DNA of 38,787 nucleotides from Caldilineaceae bacterium (GTDB lineage: Bacteria > Chloroflexota > Anaerolineae > Caldilineales > Caldilineaceae). The stretch covers positions 1 to 38,787 of the forward strand of contig JACKBA010000051.1 of assembly GCA_020634815.1 (NCBI GenBank), read 5' to 3'. This document shows, in pieces, positions 1-6,823 of this stretch. Below the pieces are notes generated by a model. It searched no databases and was not told the origin of the DNA. It saw nothing but the letters and a program-made list of their open reading frames with translations. The position numbers and the translations under genes were made by a program. Numbering within the stretch: the first letter of the stretch is position 1; the number at the start of each line of letters is the position of its first letter.

Positions 1-3
1 CAA

Positions 4-510
4 GTGATTCGAGCACTGGTTCTCGCCTTGCTGGTGTTGGGCACACAAACGTTCGACGCCGGCGCAGAGGAAGGGATCGCGCCGGCGCCGGTGATTGCCG
101 CGGCGACGCCGCGCCCCACTGCGACACCCCGCCCCACCCCCACACCCCGCCCCACCGCCACACCGCGCCCGACCCAACCAGCGGTCGGCGCCGAGTTGCT
201 CGCCGCCGGCAAGGCAGCCTATCTGGCCAACTACTGCGGTATCTGCCACGCGCTCCCCGACGCCGAGACGCGCGGCATCTTCGGCCCGACGCACGACCAT
301 ATCGGTACACTGGCTGGGCAGCGCGTGACCGACCCTTCGTACAAGGGCGACGCGACGAACGCGGCCGAGTACATTCGCGAGAGTATCGTCGCTCCGTCGG
401 CCTATTTTGCGCCCGGCGCCGCCAATGGCCGCCATCCCATGCCGCCCTACGCCCACTTGCCGGCGGACGAGATCGACGCGCTGGTCTACTATCTGGCGCA
501 TCAAAAATAG
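4..510 (+). CDS. Secreted or membrane-anchored c-type cytochrome
   Basis: A 168-residue protein if it starts at the GTG at 4. Only three bases lie upstream, so a longer protein cannot be excluded. Residues 1-21 look like a signal peptide or membrane anchor. A Thr/Pro-rich linker of TPRPT repeats (about 35-57) follows, then a single mono-haem cytochrome c domain. The haem site is C78-G-I-C81-H82, and M146 in an HPMPPY context is the likely sixth ligand. The closing helix (DEIDALVYYL) is typical of class I cytochromes. Its role should be extracytoplasmic electron transfer, with the linker holding the domain away from the membrane. No oxidase gene is adjacent, so the partner is unknown. The family call is firm; the start and partner are not. 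Confidence 0.85.
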   Translation: MIRALVLALLVLGTQTFDAGAEEGIAPAPVIAAATPRPTATPRPTPTPRPTATPRPTQPAVGAELLAAGKAAYLANYCGICHALPDAETRGIFGPTHDHIGTLAGQRVTDPSYKGDATNAAEYIRESIVAPSAYFAPGAANGRHPMPPYAHLPADEIDALVYYLAHQK

Positions 511-514
511 CGTG

Positions 515-543
515 TTGGCATGGCGGCGGAAGCGCCCTATAAT
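515..543 (+). promoter_or_regulatory. Sigma70-type promoter for the ScyD/ScyE-like gene
   Basis: TTGGCA at 515-520 and a perfect TATAAT at 538-543 are separated by 17 bases. Transcription would start near 550 and leave a leader of about 100 nt before the ATG at 652. The promoter lies just after the cytochrome stop codon, so the ScyD/ScyE-like gene probably has its own transcript. Confidence 0.6.
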
Positions 544-651
544 GGGCGTCCACTTGCCAGCCCTAGCTTCGCTGCGGACCAACAGAGGCCCGTTCTCTGT
601 CGATCTGATTATTTCTGCGTTTCGTTGCACGGTATTCAGGAGGAGATCAAC

Positions 652-2169
652 ATGAACCTACGAACGTTTGGAGTGCGCCTGCTCGTGGTAGCCGCGCTGC
701 TGCTCGGCATGATGCCGGCGCAGGCGCTCTTTGCCCAGGACGATGGCATGGCCATGCCCGGCGAAGTCGTTGCCGAAGGACTCAACGGCCCGATGGGCAT
801 CCTCATCGACCCGAACGGCGACATCTGGGTCGTCGATTCGGGGCTGGGCGGTGGCGAAGAAGTCGATGGCATGGACTTCAGCGGCCAGCCCGTCACCATC
901 CAGTACGGCCCGACCGCGCGCATCGTCAAGATCTCGGCGGCGGACGGTGTAACCGTCGACGTGGCCGCGCTGACCTCGGTGAGTAACGGCACCGAGAACG
1001 AGGGCGGCTCGCGCCTGGCGCTGCTCGACGGCGTGCTCTACGCCACAGGCGCCGGCTGGCATCCCGCCGTCGTCCCGGCAACGGCCGAAGGTCCGCTCCC
1101 CGGCACCGGCAGCCTGTGGGTGGTCGGCGCCGACGGCACGGTGAGTGAAGCCGCGGCGATCTGGCAACTCGAGCGCGACAACAACCCGGTCAGCGCCGAG
1201 GTCGACACCCATCCCTACGGCCTGCTGGCCGGCCCGGACGGCAACCTGTGGGTGGCCGACGCCGGCATGAACGCGCTGCTCAAGGTTGATCCGGCCACGG
1301 GTGCCAGCGAGATCGTCGCCACCTTTGACCCGATTCCGGGCGTCTTCCCCAACCCCAACTATGACGGCGAGATGCTGACGGATGCCGTGCCGACGGGTGT
1401 AGCCGTGGCGGACGGCGGCGTCTATGTGAGCTTCCTCTCCGGAGGGCCCTTCATCCCCGGCTCGGCCAAGGTCGTCAGCGTCGCGGAAGACGGCGCCGTA
1501 AGCGACTTCGCCACCGGCCTGACCATGCTCACCGATCTGCGCACGGGGCCTGACGGCGCGCTCTATGCCACGCAGTTCGGCATGTTCACGGAGCAGGGTC
1601 CGGTGCCCGGCAGCGGCGCGGTGCTCCGCATCAAGGAAGGTGATGCGTCAGAGATCGTCGTACCGGGCCTCATGTTCCCAACGTCGATCGACTTCAACAC
1701 CGACGGCGACGCGTTCGTCACGGTCAACGGCGTGGGCGCGCCAGGGTCGGGCCAGGTCGTGAAGTTCGCCGGCCTCACCGCCATGGAAGGTATGCCCGTC
1801 GCCGAGGCGATGGCAGCCATGGCGCCGCCGGCCGATGCTGCCGCAGCCGAAGCTGCGCCGACCGAAGAAGCGATGGCCGAAGCTGCGCCGACCGAGGAGG
1901 CCATGGCCGAAGCTGCGCCGACCGAAGAAGCGATGGCCGAAGCTGCGCCGACCGAGGAGGCCATGGCCGAAGCTGCGCCGACCGAGGAAGCGATGGCCGA
2001 AGCTGCGCCGACTGAGGAAGCAATGGCTGAAGCTGCGCCGGCCGAACAGGCTCCGGAAAAGATGCCGGTCACCGGCGCCGATGGCGGGCAGGCCGGGATT
2101 GTCGTCGTGCTGTTGCTGGTGGCAGCGCTGGCTGGTGTTGTATTCTTCGGGCGCCGCCAGACCGCGTAA
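652..2169 (+). CDS. ScyD/ScyE family secreted protein with LPxTG-like anchor
   Basis: A 505-residue protein. The ATG at 652 is chosen because AGGAGGAG (638-645) precedes it and a signal peptide (residues 1-28, ending ALFA-Q) follows directly. The body (about 35-390) has repeated segments such as GPDGNLWVADAG and GPDGALYATQFG, the blade pattern of NHL/SMP-30-like beta-propellers. The pattern fits the ScyD/ScyE family, named from scytonemin clusters; no scytonemin biosynthesis genes are here, so that role is not implied. Residues 399-466 are decapeptide repeats AEAAPTEEAM, probably an extended stalk. MPVTG (471-475), a hydrophobic helix and a GRRQ tail end the protein, resembling a sortase substrate or a simple membrane anchor. 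The two following FAS1 proteins have the same plan. The ligand is unknown. Confidence 0.8.
   Translation: MNLRTFGVRLLVVAALLLGMMPAQALFAQDDGMAMPGEVVAEGLNGPMGILIDPNGDIWVVDSGLGGGEEVDGMDFSGQPVTIQYGPTARIVKISAADGVTVDVAALTSVSNGTENEGGSRLALLDGVLYATGAGWHPAVVPATAEGPLPGTGSLWVVGADGTVSEAAAIWQLERDNNPVSAEVDTHPYGLLAGPDGNLWVADAGMNALLKVDPATGASEIVATFDPIPGVFPNPNYDGEMLTDAVPTGVAVADGGVYVSFLSGGPFIPGSAKVVSVAEDGAVSDFATGLTMLTDLRTGPDGALYATQFGMFTEQGPVPGSGAVLRIKEGDASEIVVPGLMFPTSIDFNTDGDAFVTVNGVGAPGSGQVVKFAGLTAMEGMPVAEAMAAMAPPADAAAAEAAPTEEAMAEAAPTEEAMAEAAPTEEAMAEAAPTEEAMAEAAPTEEAMAEAAPTEEAMAEAAPAEQAPEKMPVTGADGGQAGIVVVLLLVAALAGVVFFGRRQTA
1846..2050 (+). repeat. 30-bp in-frame tandem repeat (stalk of the ScyD/ScyE-like protein)
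   Basis: Six full 30-bp units plus partial ends encode AEAAPTEEAM decapeptides. Units alternate between GAAGAAGCG and GAGGAGGCC codon variants. The 60-bp blocks 1861-1920 and 1921-1980 are identical, which points to a recent duplication of a two-unit block. Copy number is likely to vary between strains. Confidence 0.95.
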
Positions 2170-2230
2170 CACAAGGGTGATCGGGCGCGCACCGTTTCGC
2201 GCACAGCCGATAATCGAGCGACCGAAAGTA

Positions 2231-2265
2231 ACGAGGGACAGGCGTGAGGCCTGTCCCTCGTTTTG
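2231..2265 (+). terminator. Rho-independent terminator after the ScyD/ScyE-like gene
   Basis: A perfect 12-bp stem (2231-2242 with 2250-2261) encloses a 7-nt loop and is followed by a short T run (2261-2264). It lies about 60 nt past the stop codon and separates this unit from the FAS1 gene. Confidence 0.8.
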
Positions 2266-2370
2266 TCGTTCCCATGGAGCGCCCTCTAGACCATCAGCGA
2301 AAGACAGCATGAATAATTGTGAGGGATTCTACGGAAGCCATACTTGCATTCGCATATGATTGCCCATGCT

Positions 2371-2399
2371 TTGACAATGTTCTGTACAATTTCTGTAGA
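2371..2399 (+). promoter_or_regulatory. Candidate promoter for the first FAS1 gene
   Basis: A consensus TTGACA at 2371-2376 is followed 17 bases later by a weak -10 (TGTAGA, 2394-2399). A TACAAT at 2385-2390 is closer to consensus but badly spaced for this -35. The whole stretch from about 2300 to 2435 is clearly AT-richer than its surroundings and has no gene. The ribosome binding site AGGAGA lies just before the ATG at 2436. Confidence 0.45.
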
Positions 2400-2435
2400 G
2401 TTCACTAGACAGCGTTTCACACACAGGAGATATTT

Positions 2436-3710
2436 ATGAAACATCAGATTCGCAAGGCAGTACAAGTTTTCATCGTGCTGGCACTGGCCCTGAGCCTCAT
2501 GCCCACCCAGGCCGCCTTTGCCCAGGACGCGGACATCGTCGATACCGCGGTGGCCGCCGGTAACTTCACCACACTCGTCACCGCCGTGCAGGCCGCCGGC
2601 CTGGTCGATGCGCTCAAGGGCGAGGGTCCCTTCACCGTCTTTGCCCCGACTGACGAGGCCTTTGCCAAGCTGCCGGCCGAGACGCTGCAGGCGGCGCTGG
2701 CCGATCCGCAGGGCCTGCTGACGCAGGTGCTGCTCTACCACGTCGTGCCGGGCAAGGTCATGGCCGCCGACCTGAGCGACGGCATGGAAGCCGCCACGCT
2801 CCAGGGCGAGAATGTCGCCTTCACGCTGGGTGACGGCGTCGCTATGGTCAACGATGCCAACATCATCGCCACCGACATCGAGACATCCAATGGCGTTATC
2901 CATGTAATCGACACGGTTATCCTGCCGCCCAGCATCACCGGCGCCGCGATGAGCGAAGAGGCCATGGCCGAAGAGCCGGCCGCCGAAGCTGCCAGCAGCG
3001 AAGCTGCCCCGGCCGAGGAAGCTGCCGCCGAGGCGAGCAGCGAAGAGGCGATGGCTGACATGGCCGACATCGTCGACACCGCCGTGGCTGCGGGCAGCTT
3101 CAACACGCTCGTCGCCGCCGTGCAGGCTGCCGGCCTGGTCGACGCGCTCAAGGGTGAGGGTCCCTTCACCGTCTTCGCCCCGACCGACGACGCCTTCGCC
3201 GCACTGCCGGAAGGCACCGTGGACGCGCTGCTGGCCGACCCGACGGGCGATCTGACCCAGATCCTGCTCTACCACGTGGTGCCGGGCAAGGTCATGGCCG
3301 CCGACCTGAGCGACGGTATGGAAGCTGCCACGCTCCAGGGCAAGTCGGTCACCTTCACGCTGGGTGACGGCGTCGCCATGGTCAACGATGCCAACATCAT
3401 CGCCACCGACATCGAGACGAGCAACGGCGTCATCCACGTCATCGACAGCGTCATCCTGCCGCCGGCCGACGAGGCAATGGCCGAGGAAGCCATGGCCGAG
3501 GAAGCTGCTCCGGCAGAGGCGATGACCGAGGCCAGCGCTGAGGCTGCGCCGGCCGAGGCTGCTTCCGGCGATGCGGCTGCCGAGCAGGCGCCCGAGCGCA
3601 TGCCGGTCACCGGTGGCGAGCAGAACAACGCGCTGGGCCTGATCGTCGCGGCCCTGGCCCTGGTGGTTGTCGGTGGTCTGGCCTTTGCGAGCCGCCGGCG
3701 CCTTGCCTGA
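2436..3710 (+). CDS. Secreted protein with two fasciclin (FAS1) domains and MPVTG anchor
   Basis: A 424-residue protein. The signal peptide ends at AAFA-Q (residue 29/30). FAS1 domain 1 spans about 33-164 and domain 2 about 211-342, joined by an Ala/Glu/Ser-rich linker. Each domain has the family signatures FTVFAPTDxAF, LLYHVVPGK and NGVIHVID. A second acidic stalk (343-388) leads to MPVTG (389-393), a membrane helix and an RRR tail. FAS1 domains act in cell adhesion and matrix contact, so a surface adhesin or matrix role is likely. Domain 2 is almost identical in DNA to domain 2 of the next gene, which suggests recent copying. Start: ATG behind AGGAGA. It sits between hairpin terminators and is probably monocistronic. 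Confidence 0.9.
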   Translation: MKHQIRKAVQVFIVLALALSLMPTQAAFAQDADIVDTAVAAGNFTTLVTAVQAAGLVDALKGEGPFTVFAPTDEAFAKLPAETLQAALADPQGLLTQVLLYHVVPGKVMAADLSDGMEAATLQGENVAFTLGDGVAMVNDANIIATDIETSNGVIHVIDTVILPPSITGAAMSEEAMAEEPAAEAASSEAAPAEEAAAEASSEEAMADMADIVDTAVAAGSFNTLVAAVQAAGLVDALKGEGPFTVFAPTDDAFAALPEGTVDALLADPTGDLTQILLYHVVPGKVMAADLSDGMEAATLQGKSVTFTLGDGVAMVNDANIIATDIETSNGVIHVIDSVILPPADEAMAEEAMAEEAAPAEAMTEASAEAAPAEAASGDAAAEQAPERMPVTGGEQNNALGLIVAALALVVVGGLAFASRRRLA

Positions 3711-3732
3711 GGCAATTGAATAGCACGTTCTA

Positions 3733-3770
3733 CAAGAGGGGCCGGCGCAATGCCGGCCCCTCTTGGCGTT
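3733..3770 (+). terminator. Hairpin terminator after the first FAS1 gene
   Basis: A perfect 14-bp GC-rich stem (3733-3746 with 3752-3765) has a 5-nt loop. The T tract after it is weak (GGCGTT), so termination may be less complete than at the other two hairpins. Confidence 0.65.
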
Positions 3771-3824
3771 AGGTCACCTGCGTTTTTCGGGCTGACCGAT
3801 TGTGATTCCCCCAACCGATCCTTC

Positions 3825-3833
3825 TGTTATAAT
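3825..3833 (+). promoter_or_regulatory. Extended -10 promoter for the second FAS1 gene
   Basis: A perfect TATAAT (3828-3833) is preceded by TGT, giving an extended TGn -10 element. No good -35 lies 16-18 bases upstream, which fits extended -10 promoters. The implied leader runs about 80 nt to the ATG at 3922. Confidence 0.5.
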
Positions 3834-3921
3834 GGCGGTAAGGTCTTCTGTGGACCCCGATGCGATGCAGCGCACCTTTCACAATCGATTGATAGAATTA
3901 CGTAACACAAAGGAGAGTTGT

Positions 3922-5322
3922 ATGAAACAACGCGTCCGCCATACCCTGCAACTGGCCATCGTCCTGGCCCTCGTGCTCAGCATGATGCCGTTCCAGGGTG
4001 TCTTCGCCCAGGAATCAATGAGCGACAAGGCCGACCTCGTCGACACCGCCATTGCTGCGGGCGAGTTCAATACGCTGGTCGAGCTGGTGCAGGCCGCCGG
4101 TCTCGAAGAGACGCTGCGTGGGGAAGGCCCCTTCACCGTCTTTGCCCCCACCGATGAGGCGTTCGCCGCCGTGCCGGCCGAGACGCTCGACGCCCTGGCC
4201 AATGACCCTGCTGCCCTGGAGAGCGTGCTGCTCTACCACGTCGTGCCGGGCCGTCTGATCCGCGCCCTGATCAGCGATGGCAAGGAAGTCACCACGGCCC
4301 AGGGTGAGAGCGTGCTCTTCTCCTTCGTCGACGGCGTCAAGAAGGTCAACGACGCCACCATCATCGGCAGGGACGTCCAGGCCTCCAACGGCGTCATTCA
4401 CGTGATCGACAGCGTCCTGCTGCCGCCCTCCATGGGTGGTGCGACAGCCGCCGCCGAAGAAGCCGCTGGCGAAAGCGCCGAAGCAACTGAAACGATGACC
4501 GACACCGTCGCCGCCGAAGCCACCGAGGCCATGACCGACACCGTCAGCGCCGACGCCACCGAGGCCATGACCGACACCGTCGCCGCCGAAGCAACAGAGA
4601 CCATGACCGAGACTGTCACGACCGAGGAAGCCGCCGCCGATGCAGGCAGCGAAGAGGCGATGGCTGACATGGCCGACATCGTCGACACCGCCGTGGCCGC
4701 GGGCAGCTTCAACACGCTCGTCGCCGCCGTGCAGGCTGCCGGGCTGGTCGACGCGCTCAAGGGCGAGGGTCCCTTCACCGTCTTCGCCCCTACCGACGAC
4801 GCCTTCGCCACGCTACCGCAGGAGACCATCGACGCCCTGCTGGCCGACCCGACAGGCGATCTGACCCAGATCCTGCTCTACCACGTTGTGGCCGGCAAGG
4901 TCATGGCGGCCGACCTGAGCGACGGTCTCGAAGCCGACACGCTCCAGGGCAAGCCGGTCACCTTCGCGTTGAGCGATGGCGGCGCCAAGGTCAATGACGC
5001 CAACATCATCGCCACCGACATCGAGACGAGCAACGGCGTCATCCACGTCATCGACAGCGTGCTCGTACCGCCGGCCGACGAGGCCATGGCCGAGGAAGCC
5101 ATGACCGAAGATGCGCCTGCTGCCGAAGCAACGGCCGAGGCCGAAGCCACAGCCGAAGCTGCTGCCGAAGAGAAGCCCGCCGAGGAAGCTGCCGCTGGCG
5201 ACGATGCACCTGAGAAGCTGCCGGTCACCGGCGCCGAGAGCAACAGCGGCGCCCTGATCGCCATGCTGGTGCTGGCTGCCGTCGGTGCAGTGGCCTTCGT
5301 CACGCGGCGCCGCATGGCCTGA
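3922..5322 (+). CDS. Secreted protein with two FAS1 domains and LPVTG anchor
   Basis: A 466-residue paralogue of the preceding FAS1 protein. The ATG at 3922 is chosen over upstream in-frame codons because AAGGAGAG precedes it and a signal peptide (ending VFA-Q, residues 29/30) starts there. FAS1 domain 1 (about 37-170) is divergent (LIRALISDGKEV in place of VMAADLSDGMEA). Domain 2 (about 251-383) is nearly the same as domain 2 of the neighbour. Between them is a stalk of four 12-residue units around TEAMTDTV. The C-terminus has an acidic stalk, a canonical LPVTG (433-437), a hydrophobic helix and RRR. The likely role is adhesion or matrix formation at the cell surface. No sortase gene is in the window. 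Confidence 0.9.
   Translation: MKQRVRHTLQLAIVLALVLSMMPFQGVFAQESMSDKADLVDTAIAAGEFNTLVELVQAAGLEETLRGEGPFTVFAPTDEAFAAVPAETLDALANDPAALESVLLYHVVPGRLIRALISDGKEVTTAQGESVLFSFVDGVKKVNDATIIGRDVQASNGVIHVIDSVLLPPSMGGATAAAEEAAGESAEATETMTDTVAAEATEAMTDTVSADATEAMTDTVAAEATETMTETVTTEEAAADAGSEEAMADMADIVDTAVAAGSFNTLVAAVQAAGLVDALKGEGPFTVFAPTDDAFATLPQETIDALLADPTGDLTQILLYHVVAGKVMAADLSDGLEADTLQGKPVTFALSDGGAKVNDANIIATDIETSNGVIHVIDSVLVPPADEAMAEEAMTEDAPAAEATAEAEATAEAAAEEKPAEEAAAGDDAPEKLPVTGAESNSGALIAMLVLAAVGAVAFVTRRRMA
4483..4626 (+). repeat. 36-bp in-frame tandem repeat (stalk of the second FAS1 protein)
   Basis: Four 36-bp units encode 12-residue repeats around ATEAMTDTVAAE. The two middle units are the closest to each other. 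The repeat lies exactly between the two FAS1 domains and so sets their spacing. Confidence 0.9.
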
Positions 5323-5384
5323 TCGAGCCGGCTGCAAGCGGCACGATCATCGCCGGCGTAACGCCGTGCTGATCCAGTGAAAAC

Positions 5385-5424
5385 AGAGGGGACGAACCAC
5401 ATGGTTCGTCCCCTCTCGTTTTTT
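5385..5424. terminator. Terminator hairpin between convergent genes
   Basis: The complementary arms 5385-5399 and 5402-5416 form a long perfect stem; in practice the innermost pairs open to make a loop. TTTTTT (5419-5424) follows on the plus strand, terminating the FAS1 transcript. The minus-strand DUF3037 gene ends at 5478 and could use the same stem in reverse, although the A-run on that side is shorter (5381-5383). Confidence 0.85.
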
Positions 5425-5477
5425 GTCCGTGCGGTCTGTTTTGCACAACCATGCCACGGGTGGAAGAAACGCCCAGG

Positions 5478-5852
5478 CTATTCCACCAGCGTGGACATGA
5501 GCCGCGCCATCTCGCCGGCGGGGTCGAGCGTGATGCCCGAATGCACGGGCGAACATTGGATCATGGTGCTGTGCGGCGCAACGATCCAGTGGAAGGCCTC
5601 CGCCTGGCCCAGCCCCCCGACCGGCCCCTCCCCCGCACAGATGGCCGGAAGCAAGTCGAGCTGGCGTTGCACGGCATCCACATCAATGCCCGGCGCCAGC
5701 GCGGCCAGCCGTTGCACGTCGAGATGAACCTGGGCGGCCAGAAAGCGGCGCGCGCGGCAGAAGAGGATGACGCCGGCGTTGACGAACTCCTGGCGCGTCA
5801 CGTCGGGCACGACGCGGATCACCGCGTAGTCATAAGAGCAAGGCTCGGGCAC
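5478..5852 (-). CDS. DUF3037 family protein
   Basis: A 124-residue cytoplasmic protein. The opening YDYAVIRVVPDVTRQEFVNAGV and the following CRARRFLAA segment match the DUF3037 family, whose biochemical role is not established. The start is a GTG at 5852, 23 nt inside the end of the upstream HipA-like kinase gene, so the two are probably co-translated. DUF3037 and HipA-like kinase genes are often neighbours in bacteria, and the overlap here supports a shared function. No catalytic motif is recognised. Confidence 0.8.
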   Translation of the reverse strand: MPEPCSYDYAVIRVVPDVTRQEFVNAGVILFCRARRFLAAQVHLDVQRLAALAPGIDVDAVQRQLDLLPAICAGEGPVGGLGQAEAFHWIVAPHSTMIQCSPVHSGITLDPAGEMARLMSTLVE

Positions 5853-6633
5853 GCACGGCCTCCTCTACAAACACCGTTGAGTTGGCAAGTCGCTCGCTCA
5901 GATAGGCGACGTAGGCGTCACGCAATGCCTCCGTGTCGGCAAACAGCGTCTCCTCGCCCAGCCAGGCTGCGGGCACGGCATTGACGATGCTTCGAAAGCG
6001 CGCATCGTCGAGCTGCCCGCGAAATTGGGCGTCGGTCTCAGGCAAGGTGCGCGCATAGCGTAGCAGCGTGTGCTGGGCGATGAACGGGAAGGGCGATCGC
6101 GCCCGCTCGTGGTAGGTTGACCAGTCGTGGTGAAAGTAGAGCGCCGCGCCGTGGTCGATGAGCCACACCTGCTTCTGCCACAGCAGCAAGTTGACGTTGC
6201 GGTCGGTACGGTCGACGTTGGTGACAAAGGCATCGAACCAGACGATGGCCGAGGCCAGCTCCGGCGCCGGCGGCGGGCGCAGCATCTGGTTGTAGGCGAA
6301 GGCGCCGGGCAGGAAGCGCATGCCCAGGTTGAGGCCGGCGCTGGCGCGCAGCAGATCGCGGATCTCCTCGTCCGGCTCCGAGCGCCCCAGCAGCGGCGAC
6401 ATCTCCATGACCACCAGTTCGGGCACGTTGAGCCCGAGCGTACGGCCGATCTCGCCGGCGATCACCTCGGCGACCAGCGCCTTGGGTCCCTGGCCGGCCC
6501 CCACAAATTTCATCACATAGAGCGCGCCGTCGTCTGCTTCCACCACCGCGGGCAGCGATCCACCCTCGCGTAGCGGCACGACATAGCGGCTTGCCGTAAC
6601 CGTTCGTAACATCATCCACATCCAATTCTGCAT
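5830..6633 (-). CDS. HipA-like kinase family protein
   Basis: A 267-residue protein from the ATG at 6633. A longer reading to 6864 is open, but its extra residues look non-coding and overlap the divergent gene. ATGs at 6651 and 6612 are alternatives. Kinase features of the compact HipA_2 type: K42 in YVMKFVG as the ATP lysine, the catalytic loop NVDRTDRN (D141, N146), and the metal-binding IDHG (D160). It lacks the N-terminal HipA subdomain and has no HipB-like regulator beside it, so a classic persistence toxin is not implied. The DUF3037 gene overlaps its 3' end. The substrate is unknown. Confidence 0.8.
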   Translation of the reverse strand: MQNWMWMMLRTVTASRYVVPLREGGSLPAVVEADDGALYVMKFVGAGQGPKALVAEVIAGEIGRTLGLNVPELVVMEMSPLLGRSEPDEEIRDLLRASAGLNLGMRFLPGAFAYNQMLRPPPAPELASAIVWFDAFVTNVDRTDRNVNLLLWQKQVWLIDHGAALYFHHDWSTYHERARSPFPFIAQHTLLRYARTLPETDAQFRGQLDDARFRSIVNAVPAAWLGEETLFADTEALRDAYVAYLSERLANSTVFVEEAVRARALLL

Positions 6634-6634
6634 G

Positions 6635-6665
6635 TTGCGTGTCTCGCCCATGCACCGGATATAAT
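6635..6665 (+). promoter_or_regulatory. Candidate promoter for the GNAT-GrpB gene in the divergent intergenic region
   Basis: TATAAT at 6660-6665 with TTGCGT at 6635-6640 (19-base spacing) would drive the plus strand. On the opposite strand the same bases contain TATTAT (6666-6661), a possible -10 for the HipA-like gene about 27 nt before its ATG. The two divergent genes may therefore share overlapping promoters. Confidence 0.4.
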
Positions 6666-6716
6666 AGCGGGATTCTGCGTCCGGCGGTAATTCCCGGCAG
6701 AGCCCGAGCAGATGAA

Positions 6717-6733
6717 GAAGTTGCGAGGGGCGA
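6717..6733 (+). repeat. Solo copy of the G-rich module of the heptamer arrays
   Basis: Seventeen bases here are identical to 18234-18250, the G-rich centre of the second heptamer array, and 14 of them match 9083-9096 in the first. No heptamer arms surround it. It lies about 90 nt before the GNAT-GrpB start, again ahead of a gene. The rest of 6666-6811 shows no gene or clear structure. Confidence 0.6.
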
Positions 6734-6823
6734 TGTATTGCGCAGAGCCGGGGAGATTGTTCAGGAAATCTGTCGCGGGGATGTTCCGGGTCTTGAAGAG
6801 TGTGAAGCGGTAGGGAGGTTGTG

